Assembly (NCBI GenBank): GCA_023375675.1
Contig: JALQBC010000007.1
Coordinates: 1,410,257 to 1,474,256, forward strand
Length of the DNA stretch: 64,000 nt
Source of the DNA: Cytospora piceicola
Taxonomy: Eukaryota > Ascomycota > Sordariomycetes > Diaporthales > Cytosporaceae
Direction of reading: 5' to 3'
Part shown: piece by piece, positions 1-11,680 of the stretch
How positions within the stretch are numbered: position 1 is the stretch's first letter
How the letters are laid out: each line of letters begins with the position of its first letter
Notes under the pieces: model-generated
The model's database searches: none
Seen by the model: only the letters and a program-made list of their open reading frames with translations
What the model was told of the DNA's origin: nothing
Program-made: the position numbers and the translations under genes

Positions 1-728
1 CATATATGTACGCGCTTGTATGGGTCACGATGCCATGTGCACGGGGCATGTATAATACTGGATTGGTGGATTCCCTCAAGCTCTCCGCCTGGGCACGACG
101 GCCCCGGAAGATGGTGTCCGCCATCTATAATGAGCACCTCCATGTTATGCTGTATAGCAAGCCACGCCTGGAACGTATTAGTAATAACCAGTCTAGTTTT
201 CTGTCTTGACCGTGCATTAGGCACTAGAGGCTACTAGCCTTGTCCATGTATGTACATAGATACTAAGTACCTAAGGTGTGGGGATCGTCGGGTCAGCGCT
301 GATCCACCTTTAAAGCTTAAAATTTAACAAAAGCCTCGGCCAGGCGCATACGATAACCATTATGGAGCAGAGAGACCCCTTATATCTTGTTAGTACAATG
401 ATAGAACAATGGTCAGAAACAAGGATCCAGGGAGTCCTTTCCCTCGGGAACGATGACGAAGTCAACTGGTATACGTCCAGATAAGATGAAAATTCCGGAC
501 TGGCACACGCTATTACGCTACATCCCAACACTAGAACGAGTGTGCTCAATATTGCGGGTTCGCAGGGCAGCCTCATAGGTGGAAGTGTCCCAATGTTGCC
601 AGGTCTATATAATAGAGCGACATCCCGTTCTCAGTGTTGTCTTGTCCCAGTCGATTAGTACCTTGCCTTCCTATCCATCCCTTCAACAGAATACCAACTA
701 TACTCCCAAGGTTGCACTCCTCGTCAAA
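1..728. other. Gene-free left edge and GH12 upstream region
   Basis: The open frames here (up to 88 codons) are short, overlap on both strands and match nothing I recognise. The last ~130 bases are the promoter and 5' leader of the GH12 gene. No RNA gene or repeat was seen. Confidence 0.6.
604..616 (+). promoter_or_regulatory. Putative TATA box of the GH12 gene
   Basis: A CTATATAATAGA stretch lies about 115 bases before the ATG at 729, followed by a pyrimidine-rich leader. Its position suits a TATA element driving the GH12 gene. Inferred from position and sequence only. Confidence 0.45.
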
Positions 729-1592
729 ATGAAGCTCCCCACTGCCATTTCCAACCTGCTGCTGGCGGCCACAGCTGTCGTGGCGTCTCCCACTGGCACG
801 CTGAAGAGCGGCGCATCCCACATCGACACAGCTCTCGAGAAGCGCTCGACCACCTACTGTGACTCGTTTGGTTCTGAGACTGCGGGACAATACACTTTCT
901 ACCACAACAACTGGGGTGCATCCTCCGCCACCTCGGGCTCGCAGTGCACTACCTTCAACGACCTTGCCAGCAACACGGTGTCTTGGTCTACCTCCTGGAC
1001 TTGGGCCGGCGGGTCCAGTTCCGTGAAGTCGTACTCGAACGTGGCTGTGGCCAATGTGAACAAGCAGCTGAGTTCCATCTCAACCATCAACTCTATTTGG
1101 AAGTGGAGGTGAGTTTAGTTCTGTCTGAAGCGAAGACGTAGAACTTAGTAGTGAGGACCATGAAGGTTGACTCTTATAATTCCTATGTATAGTTATACCG
1201 GAACTAATCTGGTTGCCGATGTCTCGTACGACCTGTGGCTTGCACCGACGTCCGGAGGCACGAACGCATACGAAATCATGGTCTGGCTTGCGGCGTACGG
1301 AGGCGCTGGTCCGATCTCCAGCACAGGGTCGGCCATCGCCACCGCTACTATTGGGAGCTACACCTTCAAGATTTACTCGGGTCCCAACGGGGACACCACT
1401 GTTTACTCCTTTGTTGCGACCTCAACCATCACCAGCTTCACGGGCGACTTGAACCTTTTCTTCAAGTACCTCATCGCTAACGAAGGCGTCTCATCGTCCA
1501 TGTACATCACATCGCTACAGGCTGGCACTGAGCCTTTCACGGGCACCAATGCTGTCATGACGACTTCTTCTTATACCATCAGCATCCGCTAA
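729..1592 (+). CDS. Secreted GH12 endo-beta-1,4-glucanase / xyloglucanase
   Basis: Two exons, 729..1108 and 1193..1592, separated by an 84-bp intron (GTGAGT...TATAG); splicing forms a Ser codon (AG|T) and joins WKW to SYTGTN in frame. The protein is about 259 aa. It has a hydrophobic signal peptide (residues ~1-20, ending VVAS) and a short pro-region closed by a Lys-Arg Kex2-type site just before STTYCDSFG. The mature part has the GH12 jelly-roll signatures: the nucleophile Glu in YEIMVW and the acid/base Glu in GTEPFTG, plus [14 protein letters not shown], which I associate with fungal xyloglucan-active members. GH12 enzymes hydrolyse beta-1,4-glucan or xyloglucan in plant cell walls outside the cell. 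An in-frame upstream extension exists, but ATG 729 is preferred because it starts the signal peptide. The exact substrate cannot be decided from sequence alone. Confidence 0.93.
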
Positions 1593-1955
1593 AGCATATC
1601 GAGGATATTGATTAGTTCTGTGTCTATTTTTCTTCATACATAGTATATAGTAACAAATATGAGGTTTCGGATATAAAGTGCACTTTGGTGTACAGGCATT
1701 GCAAGCTTGCAACCACTTGACTGTCGCCTAAGCATAAATATGTCTTTGGCAGTGATAGTTTCCTCGTTGACTACATGTGTACTTGTACATGGCACTCTCA
1801 GACAGAAGAACACTTGGTGTATGTTCCAGTATCATCTCAAACCAAATTAACTAAGCAGGCAAGAGAGTGGCATCCATAACACCAGCGAAGTTTCACCTGA
1901 GGCTGGGTAATGAAAGTGAAAATCCCCGTGTTCAGCTGGGAGAGCATTTGTGCAA

Positions 1956-1983
1956 TACCCTAACCCTGATCCTGACCCTAACC
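1956..1983 (+). repeat. Short interstitial degenerate telomere-like repeat
   Basis: Reads TACCCTAACCCTGATCCTGACCCTAACC: about four CCCTAA-like hexamers, two of them altered. It is the complementary orientation to the terminal TTAGGG array and lies over 60 kb from it. Too short to imply more than a chance or repair-derived insertion. Confidence 0.5.
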
Positions 1984-2533
1984 AGCGCCGCGACGGATGT
2001 ACAAGGTCCGTATACGATAAACTTTGGACAGCTTTCCTTTGATTATTTTCCAAGATTATGCGCACTCGTGTCATGCCCAGTTCCGGGGGTACAACAAGAT
2101 TAGTGTTGAATCAGACCTGCAATTCAACTCTGGCATGGAAAAGAAAGTCAAGTGGTATGGTTGTTGGGTCCATGGATGAGAGTGGATCCTGATCTGAGCC
2201 GTCAACCGGTGACACTCTGCAGCAAATGTGCAGCAGCACTGTCCCAGTTGACGGCCAGGCCAGATTCAGACCCAGCAATTCCAGACTTCTCACATATAGT
2301 AACTGCACGGACTACTACATACTAGGTATATAGCCGGATTATCGAAGCTTCACCACAATGAATTAGGCCGTTGTCCGCTTTGCTCGGAAAGTGTCTTCTC
2401 GGAGATGGAAGGGGAAGCCAGTTGACTCGGCCGTTCAGGTGAAACGCCCCAGCACTTGAAGTTTTTGCGGTTGCAGTGTCTAAATGGAGGGCCCCCCGAG
2501 CCAGCGTCTATATTCCGGGACTACTGCTTCTCC

Positions 2534-2620
2534 TTACCTAGGTACCTAGGTACTCAACTCACTGACTTACCCAAGTACCGTACGTAGACTGCTTTGCTCG
2601 GTACCTAGGTACCTAGGTAG
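2534..2620. repeat. Palindromic TACCTAGGTA repeats
   Basis: Two clusters of overlapping ACCTAGGTACCTAGGTA lie at about 2535-2552 and 2600-2619, each made of interlocking perfect palindromes. Similar motifs occur singly elsewhere in the window. Function unknown. Confidence 0.6.
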
Positions 2621-3696
2621 TGTAAGTCGGTACAAATCCCGAGGTCTGTGCCCCTGAACGTTGGAACGCGTTACGCCGACCAATCGTGCGGGCCTCGTGT
2701 TGATGCACTGCGCCACTAAACACGCGCAGAAATGAAGTGAATTTGAACGTATTGACCTGAATGCATGCGACAAATCGTTCGGGCAAGGTGACAAGGTTGT
2801 TGTTGACTCCTTAGAGGAACAAACGGGTGGCAACAGAAGATGGTCTCTATTCTTGCATGTGTGTGCAGTATTGGCTGATTGGGTGTCTCAGCCCTATGGA
2901 TGAGTGGAGAGTGTCGGAGTATCAGAGCCAGTCATTACGCAGAGCTGAGGCCATCCTGCTGCAGTAACTTTTGCCCCTTTGCCTCTAGCAGTGCGTGCGT
3001 GCACGACAGCAGTAACCAGTTGACAGTGGGGTGAGAAAGTAAACTACCTACGTAGGTACGCTACGGCCAACAATAATGGAGAGAGAGAATCATGACATCT
3101 GGACATATGTATCAGCTGAAGATGAGTTACCACATACGCAGTGGTCTAGTATCTACCCTAGGGTACTTATGCTTGATATGTATCTGGGTAGTCCACGCAC
3201 TCAACAGTGATCTAGCAAGGATACGACAGCAAGTCGAATGCGGATGATTGATTGGGTTACATCGTGGTTCTCTTCTTTTCATTTATTATTTTTACCCTTT
3301 TATTCCGAAAGGAGCAAAACCAACCAAGTGCTCATTTATCATGATCCTACCTCTCTCACCTCATCACAACCTCGACTTCTCTTCTTCTTATCACTTACCG
3401 CGCTAATTATCTCAAGTATCCAACCTTCTAAACTGCCCCTCTCCACCACGTTCGTACGGATCCTGCAAGCGGATTTGAGCTGGACCGACCGTGGTTGTCA
3501 TCGTCATCCGATCTCCCCCATCTTATCTCGTCTCGTCTCATTTAAACCAAACGGGGTCCGATTTCCGAAGTTTCATTCGACCACACTGAGATCATTGTTC
3601 CCAATTGTCTAATCGACCACAGGGGGGTCCGTGTGCACCTTTCATCACTTTCATTTCTCCTTTTCAGAAGAATCGTTTTAGGGTATTTGACCGGGC

Positions 3697-6600
3697 ATGT
3701 GGGACCGATTTCGAGCTGGGACGAGTGCGGTCGCTGGTGCTGGTGCTGGCGCTGATGTTGGGGTTGTTGGCGCGGGACCATATCCTTCGGGGGGTTCGGG
3801 TGGTGGTGTGGTGGTGGCAGCTCCTCCGTCTTGGCCTGGCAGTGGCCAGCATCACGACAATCCCAGAAGACAACAACACCAACAATACGAACAATACCAA
3901 CAACATAAACAAAACCCCCAGTCCTCCGTGTCTAGATCTAACAACACCTGGCAGCCTCGTTCCTCGGTCATTGGACAGCAACATTATCAGCGACAACCCC
4001 AGCAACAGCGATCAGCTTCGGGTGATATTTACGGAGGTGCAGCATCAGGTACAGGATACGGCGTATACGGCGGTTACGGTACTTGCGGTGGCCAAGGAAG
4101 CTACCAGTACAGCATCAAAGGCGGCGCCCCTCCTTCTTCGAGACCCCCTAAAAATTTGTAAGTGCGCCCGCTGTTCTTATTCAAGGTTACTTGATGTTGC
4201 AGACGAGTCTTCACCAAGGGGGGCAGAAAGCGCAACCCGCGCAATCAAAGGCTCAGTCACGACACGGAGAAGGAAACATCACGTGTGGCACAACCTCTGA
4301 CGCGACGTGACGTCCACCAAGGACACGCGACATCTTGAAGGGCGAGCGAGACAAGCCCTCGCGCAGAGATGAGACACTTGGCTAACATTCCACGTGTGTC
4401 CTGTCCAAACAGTCAGGTACAACCACCGCCCATCCAACCTCCTGTCCGACAGCAAACACTCCCCCAGCAGCCTTCAGCGCCACCGAACAACCACCGCCAA
4501 AACCGAACCGACCCTTGCGATCACACTGGCCGACCGACATCTTCTGTCTATTCTCAACCTTCCTTTAGCTATTCTCAGTCCTCCTCCCGGCAAACAAGCT
4601 TTGCCGCCCACCGCGACCGTGACACCTTACACCGATACCCACCCGACGGCTTCGACGACGTCTCCCCGCCGAGCTCGCCTGAATTGCCCGACTATGGTAT
4701 CCAGTACGTAATACTTCCTTTGCGCTGGATATAGTGTGCGATGGGGGTCGTAGACGCATACAATAAATACTCCGTCTGCTATTAGTCAAGCATTGCTGTT
4801 CCCAGACCTGCTAACATGAGTCGCCTCCTTCCTAGACCCAACCACGACATCTCCCCCATAGACGAAGAGGACGATTTCGCCCTGCCCCCTTCGAAACCAG
4901 ACATGTCTACACTCAGCGACCTCCCCTCCCAACAACGCGCCTCAAGCCGGCAAGGCGACACGCCCTCCCCCAATGCTCGATCCAATATACCCATGATGCG
5001 TCGTGAGCGGCGGCAGCAGAAAGGCGCAGAGGCTGCAGGTCGCGTACGGGCAGTACAGAGCCAGGAGAGACTTGGGGGAATACCACCACGGGAGCAGATT
5101 TTGCGACAGCCTTCGCCCGTGCCCAACAACCTCAAGCCGGCAGACAGCAGGGAGAGGCTGCGACAGCCTTCACCCGTGCCACACAACCTGAAAGCAGTGG
5201 AGAGCAAAGAACAACTAAGACAGCCGACAGTGGACTACAGTCACAAGCCAAGCAATAGCAATGGCAGAGCAGGAACGGAGAAGGCCGGGCCGTCACCAGA
5301 CACGTCAACAGAGTCTACGAACGGATTGGGCATCTCTACGATGACAGCCGAAAGAAGAGGCACTTCACCAGTACCTCCGAAGAATCCGTCTATGGGTTCC
5401 ACACGACAATCCGCGAGCGACACAGATCCGGCTGCCGCAGCGTTCACGTCCAACAAACCCGGCTGGCGTGGCGCATCCGGACGAGCTGCTATAATCGAAC
5501 CTGTACAGGACAACCCTACAGTCGCACCACTAAGGTTACCGCCACGAAGTAATAAGCGAGGATCAACGCCCTCGTCTGATGGTTCCGGCCCCAGTCCCGC
5601 CCCAGGTCCCAATCCTAGCACGCTTGGAGGTGGGGGTGGAGAGGGAGCTGGGAGAGAGAATGGGGTAGGCGGGACCGATCTTGCCATATCGAGCCCACCC
5701 ATAAATCCTGAAACCCAACTGAAAGAGAAGGACCAACAGCAGCAGCGGCGGCAGACACAAATAGGAGGCGTTGCCGGTGCAGAGAGGAAGGGTGGGGTCG
5801 CAAGCAGTATGGTTAACACCTTCCGGAAATTCATCCCTTCTTCGCAGCGCCAGCCCAGCAGTAGTGGACACACACCCCGGACTTCCAGTGGGCATGTCAC
5901 TCCGCAAGGTTACCCGAGCCCACCTTTGTCCAGTAGCCCGACACTGCTGGGAGGAGGCGGGTCGGCGGCCGTCAGTGCAACTGTCAACGCCGACGCTAAT
6001 GCACACGCTTTCAACGTCAATGCCGATGAGAACACTCGACGACTACCACTCCAGCAGCAACACATGTTGTCTGCACAGCCTTCTCCCACCGCTTCACACC
6101 CTCCCATTCGAAGGAAACGGGTAGGCAGTGGGAATTCCTCTGCGCAACTGGATTCGGGCCACGGGGCGAAACACCAGCCAAAGGACTCGTTCACGTCATC
6201 AGTCTACTCACAGCAAACCGAAACGAACCGCGATCAAGAAGGGTGGCTCAGCCAAGAAGCACGCCCCCAGCCCACCCTCAACACCAAAAGCCTCCCCGGC
6301 GTAGGCAACGCTGACTCTACTTACGTCCAACCGCCCTCACGTTTCAGCGTCACAACCTACGCGACCTCGGCGTATTCCTCGACGCCCCGCGACTCCCTCG
6401 AACAATTCGATCGAAACCATTACAACGAAGCCGATGCACCCCCGCTGCCTACACCTCCCAAGGATATACCTTTGTCGGCCAATGACAACAACAACAAGTA
6501 CGATAATAACGATTACACACCCAACGATAAGCCCCTGGGCGGTAGCGTCATGGATCGCAGTCGACCCAAGCTACGGAGCAAGACTACTGCCTGGGACGTT

Positions 6601-7167
6601 CATCAAGAGGAGCCCGTCAAGATCAGTCTGAGTAAGCCATGGATGTCGACGGCTGGTGCCAATAGTGCTGGCATCAACACGCAGAGCTCCCCGCCCAGGA
6701 CGGGAGGTGTCGCGACAAGGGCCACAAGTGAGCTTTCCAACAAGAAGGAAAATACGGTCCTCCGAATAGCCTCCGAGTCGACCAATACCCCTCGGCCACC
6801 TTCCATCGTCTCGGTCGACAAAGCCCTTCCCTTGCCACCCCCCGAAGCTACGGCCTCTTCCGTCAACGATCGCGTCGCAATGATCAATGCCCGACTCGGG
6901 TCCCTCGGCAACCGCCGTATAAACATCAACCGCTCCATAAAACAGATGACGGAGCTTATGCCGCGAGATAACTTGATGGCAGCGCCCGAGGTGTTGCGCA
7001 AGAGGGAGTTGGAGAAGTTGAAGGTCCAGGAGCTGGAGAGAGAGCTGGCGGACGTGCAGCGCGAGGAACATGAGCTGGGAATGAAGCTGCACCGCGCGTA
7101 TAAGAGACTGGATCGTCACGCCGAGTACGAGCCCACAACACTCTGGGTTAGACGGGCGACGGGGTGA
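3697..7167 (+). CDS. Large disordered protein with C-terminal coiled coil, unknown function
   Basis: Three exons fit: 3697..4157, 4413..4703 and 4836..7167, giving about 1027 aa. Intron 1 has GTAAGT at 4158 and a GCTAAC branch at 4380; intron 2 has GTACGT at 4704, a CTAAC branch at 4811 and TAG at 4833. Both junctions stay in frame (F|QVQPPP and Q|PNHDIS). The first ~900 residues are Gly-, Gln-, Pro- and Ser-rich with SPID/PSPVP-type motifs and a repeated RQPSPVP(N/H)NLK element, as in scaffold or polarity proteins. The last ~90 residues are ordered: an RININRSIKQMTEL segment, a charged coiled coil (LEKLKVQELERELADVQ) and a final TLWVRRATG. I do not recognise a named family. A strong GTGAGT at 7164 overlaps the TGA stop, so a further 3' exon is possible. 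The start is less certain than the rest. Confidence 0.8.
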
Positions 7168-9196
7168 GTGGTGGAACAACCGTTTTCTTCATCCTGACTC
7201 TTTTCTTTTGCTTTGCCCTTCCAACTTGATCCTGAAGGCGGGATGTATTTGATACCTTTGCTGCGCAAGGCCGACATGTTCTCTGCGGGACGGACACTAC
7301 ATCATGAGATATGCCTATTCATCCTTTTACCTGTCCACATCATGTGCTCGGAAGATATTGTACAATACAATGCGGTTTCGCCATACCGTGGTCACTATCA
7401 TCAGCCCTCATTGCACCCGGGAGTGATACAGGATCGGGATCACCATACCGTGATATCGACGTCCACCACACCGATACGGGCTTGCCATACCGTAGAATTG
7501 CCCCGCAACCCACCATACTGACGAGACATCATCAACTCTCCTGCCCAACCACCCTCAAAGTCCTGGAACGACCCCCCCAAAATAGCCAGGACTGTTTAAC
7601 TAACCATACAGTGAAGGGATCTCGGCTATTCCGGCCTCCTTGGTCTCCTTGTCTGCCTTCTGCTAGCATACTTTGGCCTTGTTCATTTTTCATCAGACCA
7701 GCAATTGTCCGGTTAGATGGCGGATCAGTTTGGGTGCCTGGGATAATAGGCTCAGCAACAGTTGATTGATATTTGTTAGCCATTAGGTATGTATGCCCTG
7801 TCCTCCCCCCTCTCCCCTTTCTCTTGTCTCCTTCCGTTTCCCCCTTGGCTCGCTTCTGGCTTGTTGTATTCAAACCTTCTAGATTTAATTTCCCTTCTGT
7901 TATACACTGATGCTACTGCGGTTTTTGTACTTGGCTTGACCTTCTTGTACGTAATTCTAATATTTGGGATCTGTCTTCGCTCTTCATGTCTTGAAGATTT
8001 CCACCACTGGTGTGATTATTCTGTTTACATATAATCCTCATTTTCTTCACAAACTTGTATATTCTTTTTATGGAACGCCTTATAGCACCGTTCGCTATAT
8101 GTACAGAGGTGGTCTATCTTCTTCTATCTCCGTGTTTTCCATGATATCCTTCATCGCATATGGAGTTTCAAATGTATAGGGCTTGAAAGATTACGCTTTG
8201 ATTCGTCTTTAGGCTGTTGATGTTTCCCGTTTCGAAGAGCAGCCTGAGAGCAATTGGGGCTTGCGGCTCTCACGAAAAAAGCATTCATTTTGGTCACATA
8301 CATTTGGGAGCCTGGATCGAAGAGATTGAATCCCTGAGCAAAGAAGGTATACAGTTGTGGCGATACCTCTTGACCGTGATACTTTCAGGTGTCTTTGTGC
8401 ATCGTACACTTCCTTCAGACCTCCTGGCCATGACATATACCTGATCTATGGACCATGCATGGCGTAATCTTCACTTCCACAAAGTGGACTTGATGTCCAA
8501 TTGCCGTTTCACAAGCACATCCTCATGCATGAAACAACCCCAGCCCTTTTTGCCGCTCTAGCACGGTATTGGCACAGCTGCGATACTTTACCGTGTTATC
8601 GAGGCGTGGGCTCTACGACCAAACGTAAGGTCTCGCTGTCTTGGTATGTGGCACTACCCACTAGGACGCGATCATAGACGGCCCATGGTCCTCGATACTC
8701 TCATTTCCTGACTATATGACAGGCTGCACAGTTCCTGGCTTCGTGCCGTGACCAATATGTTGGCTGATGGGAGATCGCTCCGTATCGGATCAAGGTATCT
8801 CATCATGTGCCTCAGCCCCGAGGAACCTTGCCTTGACGATGTCTCATAAGTTCACTGGCTCTGGTATGGACATTGGGTGGTGTTGGTATTTTAATTTCAC
8901 ACGATGATCCTGCCTCTTGTAAATCACCGAGCGGTTTTCTCTTCCGCCCACTCTTGCCCCGTGTAACACTGCTAGGATGGTATGAACACAGGTACTTCTA
9001 AAGCAATAGTGGAACTGCCCACATCTGTAGCCCACAAGTATGAGGTCAGAGGGGGGGGGGGGTGAAACAGACAAGAGTCTTCAGTATTAGGTTTAGCTCA
9101 CTCAAGTCTGCGGAATAGATTAACAGCACAAGTATCGCAGATCATATGGACAATTCGAAGGAATTGCTGTTTCGTGCCAGCGAGCTACCGGGCCCC
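7168..9196. other. Intergenic region, 2.0 kb
   Basis: Contains the 3' flank of the preceding gene and of the opposite-strand gene that follows. Open frames reach only ~150 codons, overlap on both strands and show no domain, signal or splice logic. A run of 12 G lies at about 9050-9061. Confidence 0.55.
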
Positions 9197-10344
9197 TTAT
9201 TCATCATCTTTCTTCTCGAGGTGCAGCTGCTTCCGAATAGCGGCCGCGATCTTTTCGTCCTTCAACTGCTCGATAGCACTCTCGTTGCTCTGGTCTCCCT
9301 TACGCAGGACGTGTTCCTGGAAGCCGTCGATAGCTCCATCAGGTTAGCAGAGTGCACCACTTGCGAGGTTCAAGTTCCACTTACTTTTATCAAGGAAGTC
9401 CTCTTTCTCCTCTGCCTTCTTACCGCCTCCCATTCCCTCGTTGATGCGGTCTGTAAACTTGTCAAAGGCGTTCTTGTTCTCCTCCTCCCGGCGGCGGCGC
9501 TCTTCCTCTTCGGCTCGACCGGTAATCTTGTCAAGGAAGCTTGGCTTGTCATCCTCCTTCGTCTTCTTCTCTTCATCATAATCCCCGTCAAGGCGATCCT
9601 TAATCCGCTGGAGCAGGTCCTGGTTCTCCTTCTTCTCATGCTGAACCTTTGTCATCTCAGCCCTGATCTCCGCCTCTTTGCGGTCCAGTTCAGCAGCCTT
9701 CTTCTCCCGCTCCTCCTTGCCGGTGATTTTGTCCTATTTATCGATTTCAGTTAGTATGAATCTGAATAGGTTCCATGTATGTCTAACGTCTTTGTCTTAG
9801 GAGTAGCAAGGCATATCTTGGGAGGTATAGCTCTCATAAGACCCTTACTCCAGGAAGCAGACTTATGACTTCAGGATGAGGTCTGGTTGGGCAAAAGACG
9901 TACGAAAAAGCTAGGCTTGTCCTCCTCCTTCTGCTCGTTTTGCGTCTTCTCCTTATCAATATCACCGTCGAATTTGTCCTTCAGTCGTTCGAAGAAACCC
10001 TCATTGTCCTTCTTCTCCTTCTCAACTTGTTCGAGCTCGTACTTCAACTCGAGCTCACGCTTCTCCAGTTCGAGCTGCTTCTTCTCGCGGTCTTCCTTAC
10101 GTCCTAGCTTCTCGAGGAAGCTGCGACGGTCTTTGTCAGCGTCTCCTGATCCATGAAGGTGATGATGCCCGCTGCCCCCGATGAGCTTGCCGAGAAAGTC
10201 CCGGGCAGGCTCCTCTGCATCATTTTTTGGAGCATCGTGGGATAGCGTCTGCGTCTCTCCCGTCTGGACGGAGCTGTCTGCGTACGTTGGCTTGTCAACC
10301 TCTTCCTTATCGTCACCGTGCTTGAACTTATTGAGGAACTCCAT
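9197..10344 (-). CDS. Charged tandem-repeat protein, unknown function
   Basis: Minus-strand exons 10344..9904, 9733..9385 and 9333..9197 give 308 aa. Intron 1 has GTACGT, a TACTAAC branch and TAG; intron 2 is only 51 bp with GTAAGT, CTAAC and AG. Both junctions keep frame (SFF|DKITG and DK|TIDGF). The protein is very rich in Glu, Lys and Asp, predicted helical, with no signal peptide. A module is repeated: a KEE/DREKK helix, then RLKDKFDGD or RIKDRLDGD, then EEDKPSFF or EDDKPSFL; the DKITG unit restarts it. The C-terminus (EDFLDKTIDGFQEHVLRKGDQSNESAIEQLKDEKIA, given here in parts: EDFLDK, GDQSNESA, EQLKDEKIA) resembles small hydrophilic ascomycete proteins I recall as uncharacterised. Such proteins are often stress-related, but nothing here proves that role. 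Confidence 0.85.
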
Positions 10345-11680
10345 TGTCGTTGTTACTGTGATTCTGAGTCTGTTTGTATGTTTTCGGAATGGTCGAAGAG
10401 GCTAATGTCTCTGAATTTCAGATGTGTCCAGACAATTATATCCCTCAAGAGGCCCAGTGATTGAGGAGGCCTCGCCTGTCACAGTCCAAGCGTGGTCGAA
10501 GCATATTGGTCTGTATGGCTCATTCAGACCCTCATCGTCTCCACTTTTGCACTGCCACGCGAAGCCATACATGAGGACCACAGCGCGTCGGAAGTTGAGG
10601 GGGAAACTTCTTGGCGTGGAGAATTGGACGACACATCGTCCATCACTCACTCACAAACGGCAATTACTTGAAACATATCCGAGATAGGAGGCCAATCGTA
10701 GTTCATATCTAGGTTCTTGATCAACGGATTGAAAGTTTAGTCATCGCATACGGCATTATTCCAACGGGCCGGATATACGAGTATTACAGATGAGAGCCAT
10801 CTTCCTAACCATTCCAAGCCCCTTTTGCCATTATCACAGTATCAGGTGACCAGCGGATCAACCATGTGATGTGGATTAAAAGCAGGCGGACATGTGGAGT
10901 AGAGACTAAGGCTGTACAGCGAGAGTGCGGTGATTCTGCCACCCTGTCGCTCACACCCTGTCGCCCTAAAGTACCTCGAACTTACTCTTTCTTCAACCAC
11001 AACAACTTCAAACACAACTCTGTCCCGTTCATTCTTTTTTATCGCAAAAGGGCCGGCTGGGGTGAAGGGGCTCGTCCGGCGAGAGGCCGGTACGGCCGTA
11101 CCCGAGTTCCCAGAGGTCCAACCCGGGATGTTTACGTTCCTTCAGCGAGAGGGAGCCCTGGCGACCGGAGCGTCACCTCGAAGATACTGGTACAAGTTGG
11201 TGCTGTTAGCGCGTCGCTTATCCTCGCGTAGCCTCGCTTAGAGTATCACGGCGCGTAAAATGGTCCGTGCCCGACAGGGTGTGAGCGACAGGGTGGCAGA
11301 ATCACCGCACTCGTACAGCGATCTTTCATTGTCAGCATACCCAGTGAATTTCCGCGGTTGCCCATCCTGACTTGTCGACGCCCCTGAGTCGGTCAGGACG
11401 CTCGTAAGTTCTCCTGACCATAGCCAACAAATATGGAGAGCGGCGAGGCTTAGAACCACAGCCGGACCAAGATGATCATCCAGCTGTTGCAGAAACATAC
11501 AGAGTCAAGTTTTCCCGGTATAGTCCACTCACTTTCAAATGAAGAATACTGGTACAATTACCCTTTAGCGGTCCATTATGATCACCCTTTAGCTGTCCAA
11601 TGCCATATACTGATAGCTCATCACGTACATAACCGCTTGAGTAGGTAGCCAAGACCAAAGATAAATCCCGATGATATCTT
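10345..11680. other. Intergenic region carrying a small inverted-repeat element
   Basis: No gene is supported. Its main content is the 390-bp element at 10923-11312. A short direct repeat (CACCCTTTAGC followed by G/T and GTCCA) lies at about 11563-11600. Confidence 0.6.
10923..11312. mobile_element. 390-bp MITE with 41-bp TIRs and 9-bp TSD (Mutator-like)
   Basis: The left end (10923-10963) and the reverse complement of the right end (11272-11312) are identical over 41 bases, starting GAGTGCGGTGATTC. Immediately outside, both sides carry GTACAGCGA (10914-10922 and 11313-11321), a perfect 9-bp target-site duplication. Known families: 9-11-bp duplications and long inverted repeats are typical of Mutator-like elements, while hAT makes 8 bp and Tc1/mariner TA. 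The interior has no transposase-sized frame, so this is a non-autonomous copy that would need a transposase in trans. Identical TIRs and TSD indicate a fairly recent insertion, and unlike the telomeric repeats it shows no sign of RIP. Confidence 0.85.

Larger units (their letters stand above)
1593..3696. other. Intergenic region, 2.1 kb
   Basis: No convincing gene. It holds a short degenerate telomere-like stretch (1956-1983), CCTAGGTA-type palindromic repeats (2534-2620), one TACCCTAGGGTA palindrome (3154-3165) and, from about 3270 to 3600, a pyrimidine-rich tract that is probably promoter and leader of the next gene. Confidence 0.6.

Noticed and set aside
4816..4835. ATG at 4816 as the start of a separate 783-aa protein
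   Set aside because: The ATG lies between a CTAAC branch site and a TAG acceptor; splicing from the upstream exon keeps frame.
5241..5900. 219-aa minus-strand open frame opposite the disordered-protein gene
   Set aside because: It mirrors low-complexity Pro/Gly/Ser codons of the plus-strand exon and has no domain.
8209..8444. Overlapping 75-aa frames on both strands
   Set aside because: Short, mutually overlapping, no domain or splice signals.
9197..10344. Charged repeat protein as a RiPP precursor for the nearby UstYa-like protein
   Set aside because: It lacks a signal peptide and regularly spaced Kex2 sites; the repeats are long helical modules.
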